From Spiroplasma endosymbiont of Asaphidion curtum (lineage in GTDB: Bacteria; Bacillota_I; Bacilli_A; Mycoplasmatales; Nriv7): a stretch of DNA of 64,000 nt. The notes beneath the pieces are model-generated. The model was not told the origin of the DNA. It worked only from the letters and a program-made list of their open reading frames with translations, and did not search any database. Location of the stretch: NCBI RefSeq assembly GCF_964031085.1, contig NZ_OZ035001.1, positions 248,001 to 312,000 on the forward strand, given 5' to 3'. Numbering within the stretch: the stretch's first letter is position 1; every line of letters starts with the position of its first letter. Positions 20,974-31,379 of this stretch are shown one piece after another. Position numbers and translations under genes: made by a program.

Positions 20974-21001
20974 AAAGTTAAGTATTTACTTAACTTTTTT
21001 T
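20974..21001 (+). terminator. Terminator of gapN
   Basis: AAAGTTAAGT pairs with ACTTAACTTT, followed by seven T. Confidence 0.85.
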
Positions 21002-21501
21002 GGATTTTTAATTTATAAAAATTAGATAAAACGCTTGCTTATTGATAGCAAAATATTTCATAATTTAATAACAGATAGTTACATTAGACTTGGTACATAA
21101 CTATAACTAGCTTAATTCAAAATTATATATTCCTGAAATTAAGTTAAATCGTAATCCAAATCTTCTAATCTTATTGCGATAACGATAAACTAGTATTTTA
21201 AATCTTTTTAATCTAGCAAAAACATGTTCAATGGCAATTCTAACTTTACTTAAAAAGCTATTATATTCCTTTTTATCTGGATTTAAAGGATTATTTTTAC
21301 TCTTTTTAATTGGCAATAATGTATTTTTATGAACATTTTGCAAACCTTGATATCCTGAATCAGCAATTAATTCTAATTTTGGATTTGTAAGTGTATTTGA
21401 TTTTAAAAATAACTTATAATCATGGATACTGCCATAACAAAAATCTACTGAAATAATTTTATTGTTAAATAAATCAATAATTATTTGCGATTTTAATGAA
21501 T

Positions 21502-22585
21502 AGACTTCTTGCATTACTTATTAAAATAATTACAAATTATTTGTAAATAAAAAATACTATATAGTAATTTCTAACTTTTATTAGGTTAATACTTATGGAT
21601 TTTATTAAATGTGTAAATTTTGACACAACAAAAAATTATTTTATTATTTAAATTTAATTTTAAATAAATATTTTATGTTATCTATAATTGCAAATTATAA
21701 ATTGAAGCAATTAAATTAAATCTTAAACTAAATCGTTTTCTACGATTACGATATTTTTCAGTAATAATTTTAAATTTTTTAAGAATAGCAAAAATATTTT
21801 CAATAATAATTCTCATTTTTGAAATTAATTTATTATTATGTTTTTGTTCTTTATTTAAAGGGTTTTTCTTTGTTTTTTTCTTAGGTATTAGAACATTACT
21901 ATGAATTTTTTGTATTCCTTGATAACCATTATCAACTATTAATTTAGTATTTTTTAAAATTGGGATTTTTGATTCTTTAAATAAACAAAAATCATGCTTT
22001 TTACCGAGAGAAAAATTTGTTGCAATAATTATTTTGCTTTCTTTTTCAATAATTACTTGTGTTTTAATAGTGTGTTTTTTCTTTTTTCCTGAATAAGATT
22101 GTTTTTGTCTTTTTTTGGGCGTTGAATGGGTGTTTCTGTAGCATCAATAATAATTGTTTTATCATTAAAATAATCATTTATTAATGCTTTTTTACCAGCA
22201 AGTTGTTGAAAATCAGGATGTTTGATTAAAATATCTTCAATTCACTTGATATTTCGATAACAACTAGCTTCACTAATATCAAAACTTTTACCAAGATGAA
22301 AATAAGTACGATATTCTCGTCAATATGATAAAGTCATCAATAATCTATTTTCTAATGATAATTTATTATTTTTACCACCTCTTTTAAACTTTTTTAACTC
22401 AGCTTCTTTTAAAATATTTAACATTTTATTAAAAGTACTTTGCTTTATTCCAGTTAATCGTAATAATTCTTTATCATTAATAAAATTAAATTTATCAAAT
22501 TTCATAATCTTAAATTCCTTATAATTTCTATTTTAAATATATTTTATAGGAATTTTGTTTAATAAATAAGTAATGCAAGAAGTCT
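21502..22585 (-). mobile_element. IS-B (IS5-type), intact 1084-bp copy
   Basis: Perfect ends, AAT duplicated on both sides, inserted in IS-A. Confidence 0.95.
21682..22505 (-). CDS. IS-B transposase (-1 frameshift product)
   Basis: Same as the enzyme at 4818-5641: two frames joined at a seven-A run (near 22112), with D-D-E motifs in both parts. The copy is intact and its ends are perfect, so it could be mobile. Confidence 0.85.
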
Positions 22586-22902
22586 AATGTTGCCTTTTCT
22601 TACCAGAAAATAATAATTTTAGTTTTTTTAATTCTTTCAATTGGAATTTCTGTAACATCAATTGCTAATAAATTATTATTAGTACCCTTATTTTCCAATA
22701 ATATCTTTTTGCCAGGTATATGAAAGTGACTATTTTTTATTAGAGTATTTTCAACTCAAAAGATATTACGAATACAACTAACATGACTAATATTATATTT
22801 TTTTGCAATAATACGATATGTACTATATTCTTTTCAGTATTCTAAAGTCATAAGTAATCTTTGCTCTATTGATAATTTATTTGGTCTACCACCAATTTGT
22901 TT

Positions 22903-22915
22903 TTGTTATACGCCC
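22903..22915. repeat. MITE-tip scar in IS-A
   Basis: TTGTTATACGCCC equals the last 13 bases of the 245-bp MITE at 9269-9513. About 70 bp of IS-A expected here (compare 11391-11470) are absent. Confidence 0.6.
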
Positions 22916-23022
22916 CTATAAAATTCATTTTCGTCTTTGTATTTATCTAACATTTGTACTTCACCTAGGAAATAATATTATCAAAATAGTAGATAAAATT
23001 AAAGGTTATGTACCAAGTCTAA

Positions 23023-23142
23023 TATTTTAATAAATGATTTCAAAAATACAGATTTTGTCACAAATGATAGTAATTTAAAAAATAAAAAGTTTACTCTTCG
23101 AGGTGCTGAATGTGAAAAATGTGCTTCTAATGTAAATAATAT
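23023..23142 (+). pseudogene. Unrecognised protein fragment on the plus strand
   Basis: Directly after IS-A, the frame I-L-I-N-D-F-K-N-T-D-F-V-T-N-D then F-T-L-R-G-A-E-C-E-K-C-A-S-N-V-N-N looks like real coding sequence, with a C-x-x-C pair. It loses sense at about 23142, where the opposite-strand gene begins to make sense. It is probably one side of a recombination junction. The family is unknown. Confidence 0.35.
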
Positions 23143-24253
23143 CATCATTATATATATTAGAAATATTACCAACACCAACAGTAAAATCTTTATGTTTTAA
23201 AATATCATCTTTAATCATAAAATCTGATTTCTTAAAATGGTTTTCTAAAATCTTGTAAATTCCATCAAGATTATTAGGTTTACCATCTTTACTTGTTTCA
23301 TTATCTAGCAGTTTTGCAAAAATATCATTATTTACAAAAAATGTAATCTGATCCTTTTCTCATTTAATTTCATATTCTTTAAAGAAACCAAATACCATTT
23401 TAGTTATTTGTTCTAAATGAGCATTTAAAATTTTTGTTGGCAAAATCATCGTTACTGTTAATTTTTGATTATTTTTTTGTACCTTACCAGTCATTGGCAA
23501 ACCATAAATAGTTAATGGTACCAGTCTTAAATCATTAGTACTAAAAGTAAATAATTCATTCTTAGAAAAATCATAAACACTTGGATTTTTATTTACAAGA
23601 TAGTTAAAAAGTTCCTTGGGAGCTGATAAAATCCCTTGCTCATAAAATTTATTATATTCATCATTATTAAAATTATTAGTTAATGGTTCGCTTTTCATAC
23701 TTATTCAATCTAAGAAATCAGAATAAGAATTATACTTAATATCATTATCATCACTAGCTTTTTTAAAACGATCAGAAGAAGCAATAAGTTCCTTAAAACG
23801 ACTAAAAATTTTGTTATTATAATGAGACCAAATATTATATGTTGAAAAATCATTAGTAATTTTTGGATATTGATTATTATCTTCTCTAATTTCAATGCGT
23901 TCATATTCTGCTTTCAGCTGATCATATGTAACTTCACCAATTTTAACTTCCAAGTTAGCAATAATTTTCTTTGTTAATTCAAGATTATTAGTAATAATAT
24001 GACTTGCAATAAAGCTTTGATTTGTAGGACTATATTCTTTAAAACTAAAACTATATTCATAAACTATATCCAGTCTAATAGCATTATCTTTAGTTACATC
24101 TAGTCCTGCTAAATCAGCGACTTTATCTAAAGCAATTTTAAATACTGTAAACTTCGTATCATTAATAGAAAGTTTAAAAGGTGGCAATAACTTATAATAA
24201 TTACTATATTTTGTTTGTAATTCTGTAATATACCACAGACTTATGACAAGCAC
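23075..24253 (-). pseudogene. Large lipoprotein-like/surface protein gene, truncated at both ends
   Basis: A single minus-strand frame with UGA(Trp) at 23705 and 23357. It begins near M-L-V-I-S-L-W-Y-I-T-E-L-Q-T-K-Y without a signal peptide or ribosome site. It runs through D-V-T-K-D-N-A-I-R-L-D-I-V-Y-E-Y-S-F-S-F and G-E-V-T-Y-D-Q-L-K-A-E-Y-E-R, then to T-V-G-V-G-N-I-S-N-I-Y. Below about 23142 the frame is fused to the complement of an unrelated fragment. The composition (Asn, Lys, Asp, Tyr) is like Spiroplasma surface lipoproteins. The function is not recognised. Confidence 0.6.
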
Positions 24254-24425
24254 AAGAGGATTTTTAAAAAAAGGATGATAAATTATAAAATAAAGCAGGA
24301 ATTTCTTAAAAATAATTTATAATTAAATTCCAAGGCAATGAGACTGTAGATTAATTTTTGGAGAAAGAAAAAGGTATTATTAATTTTATTAATTAGTAAA
24401 AGTTCACGAAAGGAATTTGATTAAT

Positions 24426-25044
24426 ATGAAAAAACTTTTAGGGTTATTAGGAACAATAACAATAGCAGGAAGTGGAATGTTGGGTATTGTTGGCAATGCT
24501 CCAGCTCCAGCAAAAAATGAAATTAATTATCAAAAAGAAGATAAAATTTTTAAAAAAATAAATGGAGTTGATTTAGGTGGCAGTTTTAGAATTGCTAATA
24601 ATCAAAATATTTACTTTGGAACTAGTCATGGTGCATATGTTTTAAAGCGGGGTGAAACAACTGCAAATAAAATAGACGAAATTACATCAAAAGTCTATTC
24701 AATAATAGTTGATGGTAAAGATAATGTCTATTTTGGTACAGAAAATGGTGCATATATTTTAAAACAAAAAGAAACAATTGCAACTAAAATTAATGGTATT
24801 ACTGATAATCATCATATACATTTAATTGCGGTGGATAATAGCGATAATGTATATATTGGAACAAGAAAGAATGCTTTTATTTTGAAGCAAGGTACAATAA
24901 TTCCGAGTAAAATAAATGGAATAAATACAGATGATAATGAGAATTTAGCTCAAATTGTTATTGATTTTGATAATAATGTTTTTTTAGAACATATGTAATA
25001 AACAACACAAATAATAATTATCCTAATAATAGTCTTTATATTTT
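24426..25044 (+). pseudogene. Secreted repeat-propeller protein, frameshifted and cut by IS30
   Basis: It starts M-K-K-L-L-G-L-L-G-T-I-T-I-A-G-S-G-M-L, a signal peptide, after CGAAAGGAA. Four repeats follow: N-I-Y-F-G-T-S-H-G-A-Y-V-L-K-R-G, N-V-Y-F-G-T-E-N-G-A-Y-I-L-K-Q, N-V-Y-I-G-T-R-K-N-A-F-I-L-K-Q-G and D-F-D-N-N-V-F-L. The frame stops at 24999. A one-base shift continues into Y-V-I-N-N-T-N-N-N-Y-P-N-N-S-L-Y-I-L, the next blade, until IS30 at 25045. It is a paralogue of the proteins at 11888 and 14304. TTG at 24417 is a less likely start. Confidence 0.75.
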
Positions 25045-26126
25045 GCCAAATTGTAAAGTTAAGTGCAACTAAATTATTTTTCTAACCAAATATTCGATTG
25101 GTGAAAGATAATTTAGTATTTTTCTTGGTCTTTGGTTTAAAGACAATATAAATTTATGAACTGCATTTTTAGTAGTATTTGAAAAATTAAATTTTTTAGG
25201 AAATTTTTCTCTAATTAAACCATTAGTATTTTCATTAGTACCTCTTTGTCAAGGCGAATACGCATTAGCAAAATAAATTTTCACATTTAAATTTTTTTCA
25301 AGTTGTTGTCAATTAGAAAATTCTTTACCCCTATCAAATGTTATAGTCTTAACAAGATTATTTGGAAGAATTGATAAATAATGGCTAATGTTTTCGTTAA
25401 CAACTTTAGTAGTTCTATTTTCAACTAACATTGCTAAAGTAAATCTTGATGTTCTTTCAACTAAAGTTATTAAACATGATTTACTTTTACCTCGTGATGA
25501 TACTACAGTATCACCTTCTCAATGACCAACAGTTATACGATTATTAACATTAATATTTCGTTCTTTAATTGATTTACCATTAAATTTACCGCGATTTTCT
25601 TGAGATTTTCGTTTCTTACCTTTTCTTCTTAAATTTTTATTAGTAACTTTTTCAAGTAATCCAGAATAAATTCAATTGTAAATTGTTTTAAAACTAATAA
25701 TTCATTCTTTATGAAAATTTTTAATTCTGCCATAAATTTGTTCAGGCGATCAACCTAATAGTAATTTTTGTTGTACATATTTTACTAATTCTCTATTTTT
25801 AAACTTATGAAAATAAACATGTGATTGTTTTCTGTTTTCTGCTTTATTTTGTGCAATTAATGAAAAATAATGATTACTATTTTTATTTCTATTGACTTCT
25901 CGAATAATAGTACTAATACTTCGATTAAGATTTTTAGCTATTTCACTAATTTTTACTTTAAACTTCAATTGATTCTCAATATAAATTCTTTCATATATGC
26001 CAAGATGTTTGTAACCCATATAAAAACTCCTTGCTTTGTTTTTTCTAAAATAAACTTAGCATCATGAAATTTTTATATGAGATTTTTTGCAATTTTATTT
26101 ACTTGCACTTACAAGTATAATTCAGC
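25045..26126 (-). mobile_element. IS30-family element, copy 4
   Basis: 1082 bp with the 4-bp duplication TTTT. It truncates the propeller gene at 24426. Confidence 0.93.
25069..26019 (-). CDS. IS30 transposase (Asp-to-Asn variant)
   Basis: 316 residues, identical in kind to the other copies except N-R-N-K-N-S-N-H-Y in place of N-R-N-K-D-S-N-H-Y near residue 49. This position is outside the DDE triad, so activity is probably kept. Confidence 0.92.
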
Positions 26127-26174
26127 TTTTTTAAAAAAGATAGGATATAATTAAACGAAGGAGGTTTTTATATA

Positions 26175-27113
26175 ATGAGAAATTCTAATTTTGCATTTCG
26201 CCGTTTTTTTATAATTTTTGCTAATGTTTTTGTGTTTATTGGCGCGTTCTTTGTGTTAACAATGATTGCTTTTTATACAAATGCAACATTAAGAAATCAG
26301 ATTACGGAGTTAACAGCCTATGATAATAATTTTCGTATGGTAATTACTAGTGTTATAAATAAGGGTTATTTTCCAGTTATGGCATTAATTATTTATATGG
26401 GAGCAATGCAATTAATTTATAGTGCTTTAATTATTAAATGAGCAATATCACTTAATGATGAGCAATTTATTAAACATCGTTGATTAATTTTAGTTTATAG
26501 TTTTTTTAATATGACATTTTTTACTGGATTTATGTTACTTTCATTAAATCAAAAAAGAATTGAGACTGGTATTAAAGCGAAAAGAAAAATGGCATTACAT
26601 GAATCAAGCGTTTTTGCTTTATCAGGTGCGATGTTAATAATTTTTACTGTTGCTTTACTATTGACAAAAAATCTTAATAGTGAAATTGACAATATAAAAC
26701 AAACCTTTGTTATTACTTTAAGTATTGCTGGGGTATTCTTATTATTTGGGGTGATGGGTTTATTGTCAATTAGTAAATTAAAAAATGTTAATTTACCAGA
26801 TAGTAATTCCTTACAAAATGTGCCAGTAAAATCGTTTAATGATCAGTTTGCTAAGTTAATGATTGGTTTTAGTATTATTTTTATATTAGTTAAAATGCTT
26901 ATTGTTCTTGTAATTAATACTATTGGTTATTTAAGTCAAATGTTTAGTAGTGAAAACCGTGGATTCTTTAGTAATATTAGAGCAACGATAAATTTAATTT
27001 TTATGTATACTATTATTTATCAAGTATTTCAAGCATTACTTCAAAAAGATGATCAACCACTAGTAATTGATTTATCAAATATTGATACTAAAAGACAACA
27101 CCAACGGTTTTAG
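26175..27113 (+). CDS. Multi-pass membrane protein of unknown function
   Basis: 312 residues with about six hydrophobic segments (near residues 10-36, 63-88, 100-125, 140-160, 175-195, 235-260 and 275-295). Loops contain K-H-R-W(UGA)-L-I-L and K-R-I-E-T-G-I-K-A-K-R-K. It starts with a strong AAGGAGG 11 bases before ATG. No motif tells its substrate. The alkaline-phosphatase-like genes follow after a terminator, so it is probably a single transcript. IS30 copy 4 lies 48 bp upstream and may have replaced its native promoter. Confidence 0.8.
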
Positions 27114-27137
27114 TTAATTTATTATTTAATAATTTTC

Positions 27138-27177
27138 AAAACTTCTTCTTATTCTTAATTAAGAAGGAGTTTTTATT
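27138..27177 (+). terminator. Terminator after the membrane protein gene
   Basis: AAAACTTCTTCTT pairs (one G-T) with AAGAAGGAGTTTT, followed by TATT. Confidence 0.75.
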
Positions 27178-27265
27178 TAGGTGTGGTGTAATATTATTAA
27201 TTTTGAATTTTCTTTCATTTTTTTTGCGTTATAATAGCAAATAGATAGAAGGAAGGAGACTTTTA

Positions 27266-28096
27266 ATGCTTTATCAAAAAACTAAGAAGATTGTTAAACC
27301 ACGAACAAATATTATTTTAATAGTTCTTGCAGGGTTAACAACTAAAATTAATAGTTTAAAGCAAACATTACCAAAAGAAAATATGATTTATTTTCAACAA
27401 CATCGTGCCATTTTACCAACTTTACCACCATATAATATGGCTTCAATTTTAACAGGAGCGCCATTGGAATTTCATGGAGTTACTAATTGAGATAAAAATC
27501 GTTTGGTTACGGCAGTTTTGAATACTAAGTATAATATGTATCCAACAATTTTTTATACTATAAAAAAACAAAAGCCTGATTATAAATTAAGTGTAATTAC
27601 TAGTTTTGATATGATTGAAAATATGTTGGAAAAATTTTTGTTAGATGAGTTTATTGTTAAAGATACCATTAGTTATGTTGATATTAATATTAATGAACAT
27701 CAACTATTAACTATTTATGATGATGAAATGTATGATATTGGTATTAAACAAGGTTTCAATACTAATGAGTATGCTTCGCTATTGCAAGAAAAAGTTATTG
27801 CTATTAATGAAATGATTTTGAAAAATCCGCAATCAACAGTTATTATTACTTCAACATCTGGTGGATATCATCAAGGAGTTGAGAATCAAGGAGGATTAGA
27901 TACGCGTGAATTAGTTATTCCTTTAAATATAATTGATAGTCATTTACAAGGTAAAACTCATAAAATTGTTAGACCAACTAGTAATGTTGATATTGCATCA
28001 ATAATTGCTTATTTAATTGGGGTTGATTTAGTTCAAGCTTCAACTACTAATATTTATGAAGTTTTGCACAAGGTAGGAATAAAATATGTTGAATAA
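27266..28096 (+). CDS. Alkaline-phosphatase-superfamily protein lacking metal ligands (probable pseudoenzyme)
   Basis: 276 residues. The start N-I-I-L-I-V-L-A-G-L-T-T-K and later M-A-S-I-L-T-G-A-P-L-E-F-H-G-V-T-N-W(UGA) parallel the next gene's core (W-T-S-L-L-C-G-T-A-P-N-F-H-G-R-T-Q-W). The first metal Asp is Ala here, and the D-H-G-G segment is replaced by I-T-S-T-S-G-G-Y-H. So it keeps the fold but not the metal-binding set. It overlaps the next gene by 11 bases, suggesting coupled synthesis and perhaps a complex. GAAGGAGAC precedes ATG. Confidence 0.75.
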
Positions 28097-29030
28097 TATT
28101 AAGCATATTGTTATTTTTGGGTCTGATGCTTATGGATCATATTTGCTAGAAGATAATCCAGGAAGTACTTTTAAAATGTTAATGGAAAAAGGGGCATATT
28201 CGTTAAATAGTCGGAGTGTTGTTCCTATTATGTCTAGTGTTAACTGAACATCATTATTATGTGGTACTGCTCCTAATTTTCATGGTCGTACGCAATGAGA
28301 TTCTGAAACTGGTGATGCAAAAAGTGTTTATGATTATGTGAATAATAAAAATGTCCCTAGTATTTTTACATTATTTAAAAAACAAACTAATTTGAAAACA
28401 GCAGCTTTTTTTCGGTGATCGCAATTTCAATATATTTTAGATGTCAATTCATTAGATTATTGAAGTAATGTGATGGTTAAGGATGTTGATTCTTGAAAAG
28501 CAACTAAGAAAACTATTTGAATTAGTAGTAATGATAACATTAAACCTAATCAGATGATTATTGATGATTATTGTCAATATTTAATTGCTAAAAAACCAGA
28601 ATTATCTTTTGTTTATGTTAATGAACCAGATACTGTTGGACATAAGATTGGTCATCAAACAACAGAAATTAAAGCAATGGCGTTGCAAGTTGATTTGTGA
28701 GTTAAACAGGTTTTAGAAACGATTAGTCATATTCCAGAAATGAAAGATAATACATTATTTGTTTTTATTGCTGATCATGGTGGTAAAGGTCAAGGTGATG
28801 ATTGTCACGGTAATTTTAATGATTATGAGATTAAAGTACCAGTTTTCTTTTATGGTGCTGGTGTTAAAAATACAGGGCAATTTTTAGAACAAACTATTCA
28901 ATATGATATTACAGCCACATTGGCTTGATTAATGGAGTTGGATAGTCCTGATTATTCACAAGGAAGGGTTATTTATTCACCATTTATTAGTTATCAAGAA
29001 TATTATGAGGATGTGATATCGGAATGTTAA
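28086..29030 (+). CDS. Alkaline-phosphatase-superfamily phosphodiesterase/phosphatase
   Basis: 314 residues. Metal-binding and catalytic elements are H-I-V-I-F-G-S-D-A-Y-G (first Asp), V-N-W(UGA)-T-S-L-L-C-G-T (Thr or Ser nucleophile), V-N-E-P-D-T-V-G-H (Asp and His) and F-I-A-D-H-G-G-K-G-Q-G-D-D-C-H-G (Asp-His and final His). This is the type I phosphodiesterase/nucleotide pyrophosphatase pattern. The substrate is unknown. It shares a start/stop overlap with the pseudoenzyme upstream and a 7-base overlap with the small protein downstream. There is no signal peptide, so it is likely cytoplasmic. Confidence 0.8.
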
Positions 29031-29188
29031 TTATTGAACAAAAAGACTTAAATTTATTTCGAATTATGCATAATGATAAATGATTATATAAGGTTTTTTC
29101 TTTGCCAAAAGCATTGCAAATTGCTAAAGAATATCAAAAGAAAATTAATAAATCGCTAACAATTAAAATAATTTTACAAAATCAATAA
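29024..29188 (+). CDS. Small protein, unknown
   Basis: 54 residues beginning M-L-I-I-E-Q-K-D-L-N-L-F-R-I-M-H with one UGA(Trp), then K-V-F-S-L-P-K-A-L-Q-I-A-K-E-Y-Q-K-K. It overlaps the end of the phosphodiesterase gene and lies before a terminator, so it belongs to that operon. Not recognised. Confidence 0.6.
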
Positions 29189-29261
29189 TTAGTAAGCAAA
29201 TAGTATTAATAAATTATATATTTTGAAAGTAGCTGATTAAAAGCTCATAGAAAATTTTGGT

Positions 29262-29295
29262 AATAGTACTCTTTACTAAGAGTACTATTTTATTT
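29262..29295 (+). terminator. Terminator of the phosphodiesterase operon
   Basis: AATAGTACTC pairs with GAGTACTATT around a TTTACTAA loop, followed by TTATTT. Confidence 0.8.
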
Positions 29296-29342
29296 GCTTT
29301 TAATTAATTTATAATTAAAAATAAGATATTACTTTAATTTAT

Positions 29343-30424
29343 GCCAAATTGTAAAGTTAAGTGCAACTAAATTATTTTTCTAACCAAATATTCGATTGGT
29401 GAAAGATAATTTAGTATTTTTCTTGGTCTTTGGTTTAAAGACAATATAAATTTATGAACTGCATTTTTAGTAGTATTTGAAAAATTAAATTTTTTAGGAA
29501 ATTTTTCTCTAATTAAACCATTAGTATTTTCATTAGTACCTCTTTGTCAAGGCGAATACGCATTAGCAAAATAAATTTTCACATTTAAATTTTTTTCAAG
29601 TTGTTGTCAATTAGAAAATTCTTTACCCCTATCAAATGTTATAGTCTTAACAAGATTATTTGGAAGAATTGATAAATAATGGCTAATGTTTTCGTTAACA
29701 ACTTTAGTAGTTCTATTTTCAACTAACATTGCTAAAGTAAATCTTGATGTTCTTTCAACTAAAGTTATTAAACATGATTTACTTTTACCTCGTGATGATA
29801 CTACAGTATCACCTTCTCAATGACCAACAGTTATACGATTATTAACATTAATATTTCGTTCTTTAATTGATTTACCATTAAATTTACCGCGATTTTCTTG
29901 AGATTTTCGTTTCTTACCTTTTCTTCTTAAATTTTTATTAGTAACTTTTTCAAGTAATCCAGAATAAATTCAATTGTAAATTGTTTTAAAACTAATAATT
30001 CATTCTTTATGAAAATTTTTAATTCTGCCATAAATTTGTTCAGGCGATCAACCTAATAGTAATTTTTGTTGTACATATTTTACTAATTCTCTATTTTTAA
30101 ACTTATGAAAATAAACATGTGATTGTTTTCTGTTTTCTGCTTTATTTTGTGCAATTAATGAAAAATAATGATTACTATCTTTATTTCTATTGACTTCTCG
30201 AATAATAGTACTAATACTTCGATTAAGATTTTTAGCTATTTCACTAATTTTTACTTTAAACTTCAATTGATTCTCAATATAAATTCTTTCATATATGCCA
30301 AGATGTTTGTAACCCATATAAAAACTCCTTGCTTTGTTTTTTCTAAAATAAACTTAGCATCATGAAATTTTTATATGAGATTTTTTGCAATTTTATTTAC
30401 TTGCACTTACAAGTATAATTCAGC
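29343..30424 (-). mobile_element. IS30-family element, copy 5
   Basis: 1082 bp with the 4-bp duplication TTAT. It abuts IS-A at 30430. Confidence 0.94.
29367..30317 (-). CDS. IS30 transposase
   Basis: 316 residues, the same as at 9845-10795 in every stretch compared, with the seven-base run and DDE motifs intact. Confidence 0.92.
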
Positions 30425-30429
30425 TTATA

Positions 30430-31337
30430 AGACTTGGTACATAACCTTTAATTTTATCTACTATTTTGATAATATTATTTTCTAGATGAAGCACAAATAT
30501 TAGATAAATACAAAGACGAAAATGAATTTTATAGTCTAATAGGCATAAAATATAAAACTTTCATGAAAATGGTAGAAATTTTAAAAGAAGCTGAAGCTAA
30601 ACAAAAAAATGGTGGTAGACCAAATAAATTATCAATAGAGCAAAGATTATTTATGACTTTAGAATACTGAAAAGAATATAGTACATATCGTATTATTGCA
30701 AAAAATATAATATTAGTCATGTTAGTTGTATTCGTAATATCTTTTGAGTTGAAAATACTCTAATAAAAAATAGTCACTTTCATATACCTGGCAAAAAGAT
30801 ATTATTGGGAAATAAGGGTACTAAATAATAATAATAATTTATTAGCAATTGATGCTACAGAAATTCCAATTGAAAGAATTAAAAAAACTAAAATTATTAT
30901 TTTCTGGTAAGAAAAGGCAACATTCATTAAAATCGCAAATAATTATTGATTTATTTAACAATAAAATTATTTCAGTAGATTTTTGTTATGGCAGTATTCA
31001 TGATTATAAGTTATTTTTAAAATCAAATACACTTATAAATCCAAAATTAGAATTAATTGCTGATTCAGGATATCAAGGTTTGCAAAATGTTCATAAAAAT
31101 ACATTATTGCCAATTAAAAAGAGTAAAAATAATCCTTTAAATCCAGATAAAAAGGAATATAATAGCTTTTTAAGTAAAGTTAGAATTGCCATTGAACATG
31201 TTTTTGCTAGATTAAAAAGATTTAAAATACTAGTTTATCGTTATCGCAATAAGATTAGAAGATTTGGATTACGATTTAACTTAATTTCAGGAATATATAA
31301 TTTTGAATTAAGCTAGTTATAGTTATGTACCAAGTCT
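30430..31337 (+). mobile_element. IS-A (IS5-type), full length but degenerate
   Basis: About 908 bp between AGACTTGGTACATAAC and its inverse. This is the only IS-A here without an insertion. Confidence 0.9.
30504..31316 (+). pseudogene. IS-A transposase with several frameshifts
   Basis: An IS5-type DDE enzyme. The usual start ATG (in CAAATGTTAGAT) is ATA here. One A is missing near 30704 (six instead of seven). About 7 bases (AATAATA) are added near 30826. The frameshift run near 30889 has seven A instead of eight. The C-terminal half reads S-L-K-S-Q-I-I-I-D-L-F-N-N-K then D-S-G-Y-Q-G and R-I-A-I-E-H-V-F-A-R and ends F-E-L-S. It is inactive. Confidence 0.85.
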
Positions 31338-31379
31338 ATAGTAAAATTAATAGAGATTAACAATTAATAGGAGGAAAAT

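Larger units (their letters stand above)
21107..22910 (-). pseudogene. IS-A transposase, broken
   Basis: The C-terminal 135 residues (21107-21501) are intact up to S-L-K-S-Q-I-I-I-D-L-F. The rest continues beyond IS-B at 22588, but the N-terminus beyond 22903 has been deleted, and one base is missing from the A run. It is not functional. Confidence 0.85.
21086..23020 (-). mobile_element. IS-A (IS5-type), interrupted by IS-B and internally deleted
   Basis: Both IS-A ends are present. IS-B (21502-22585) is inserted with the 3-bp AAT duplication (target TTTTAATGAATGTTGCC). Near 22903 a stretch of the transposase 5' region is missing and replaced by TTGTTATACGCCC, the tip of the 245-bp MITE. Its frameshift run has seven T, not eight. 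Confidence 0.88.
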
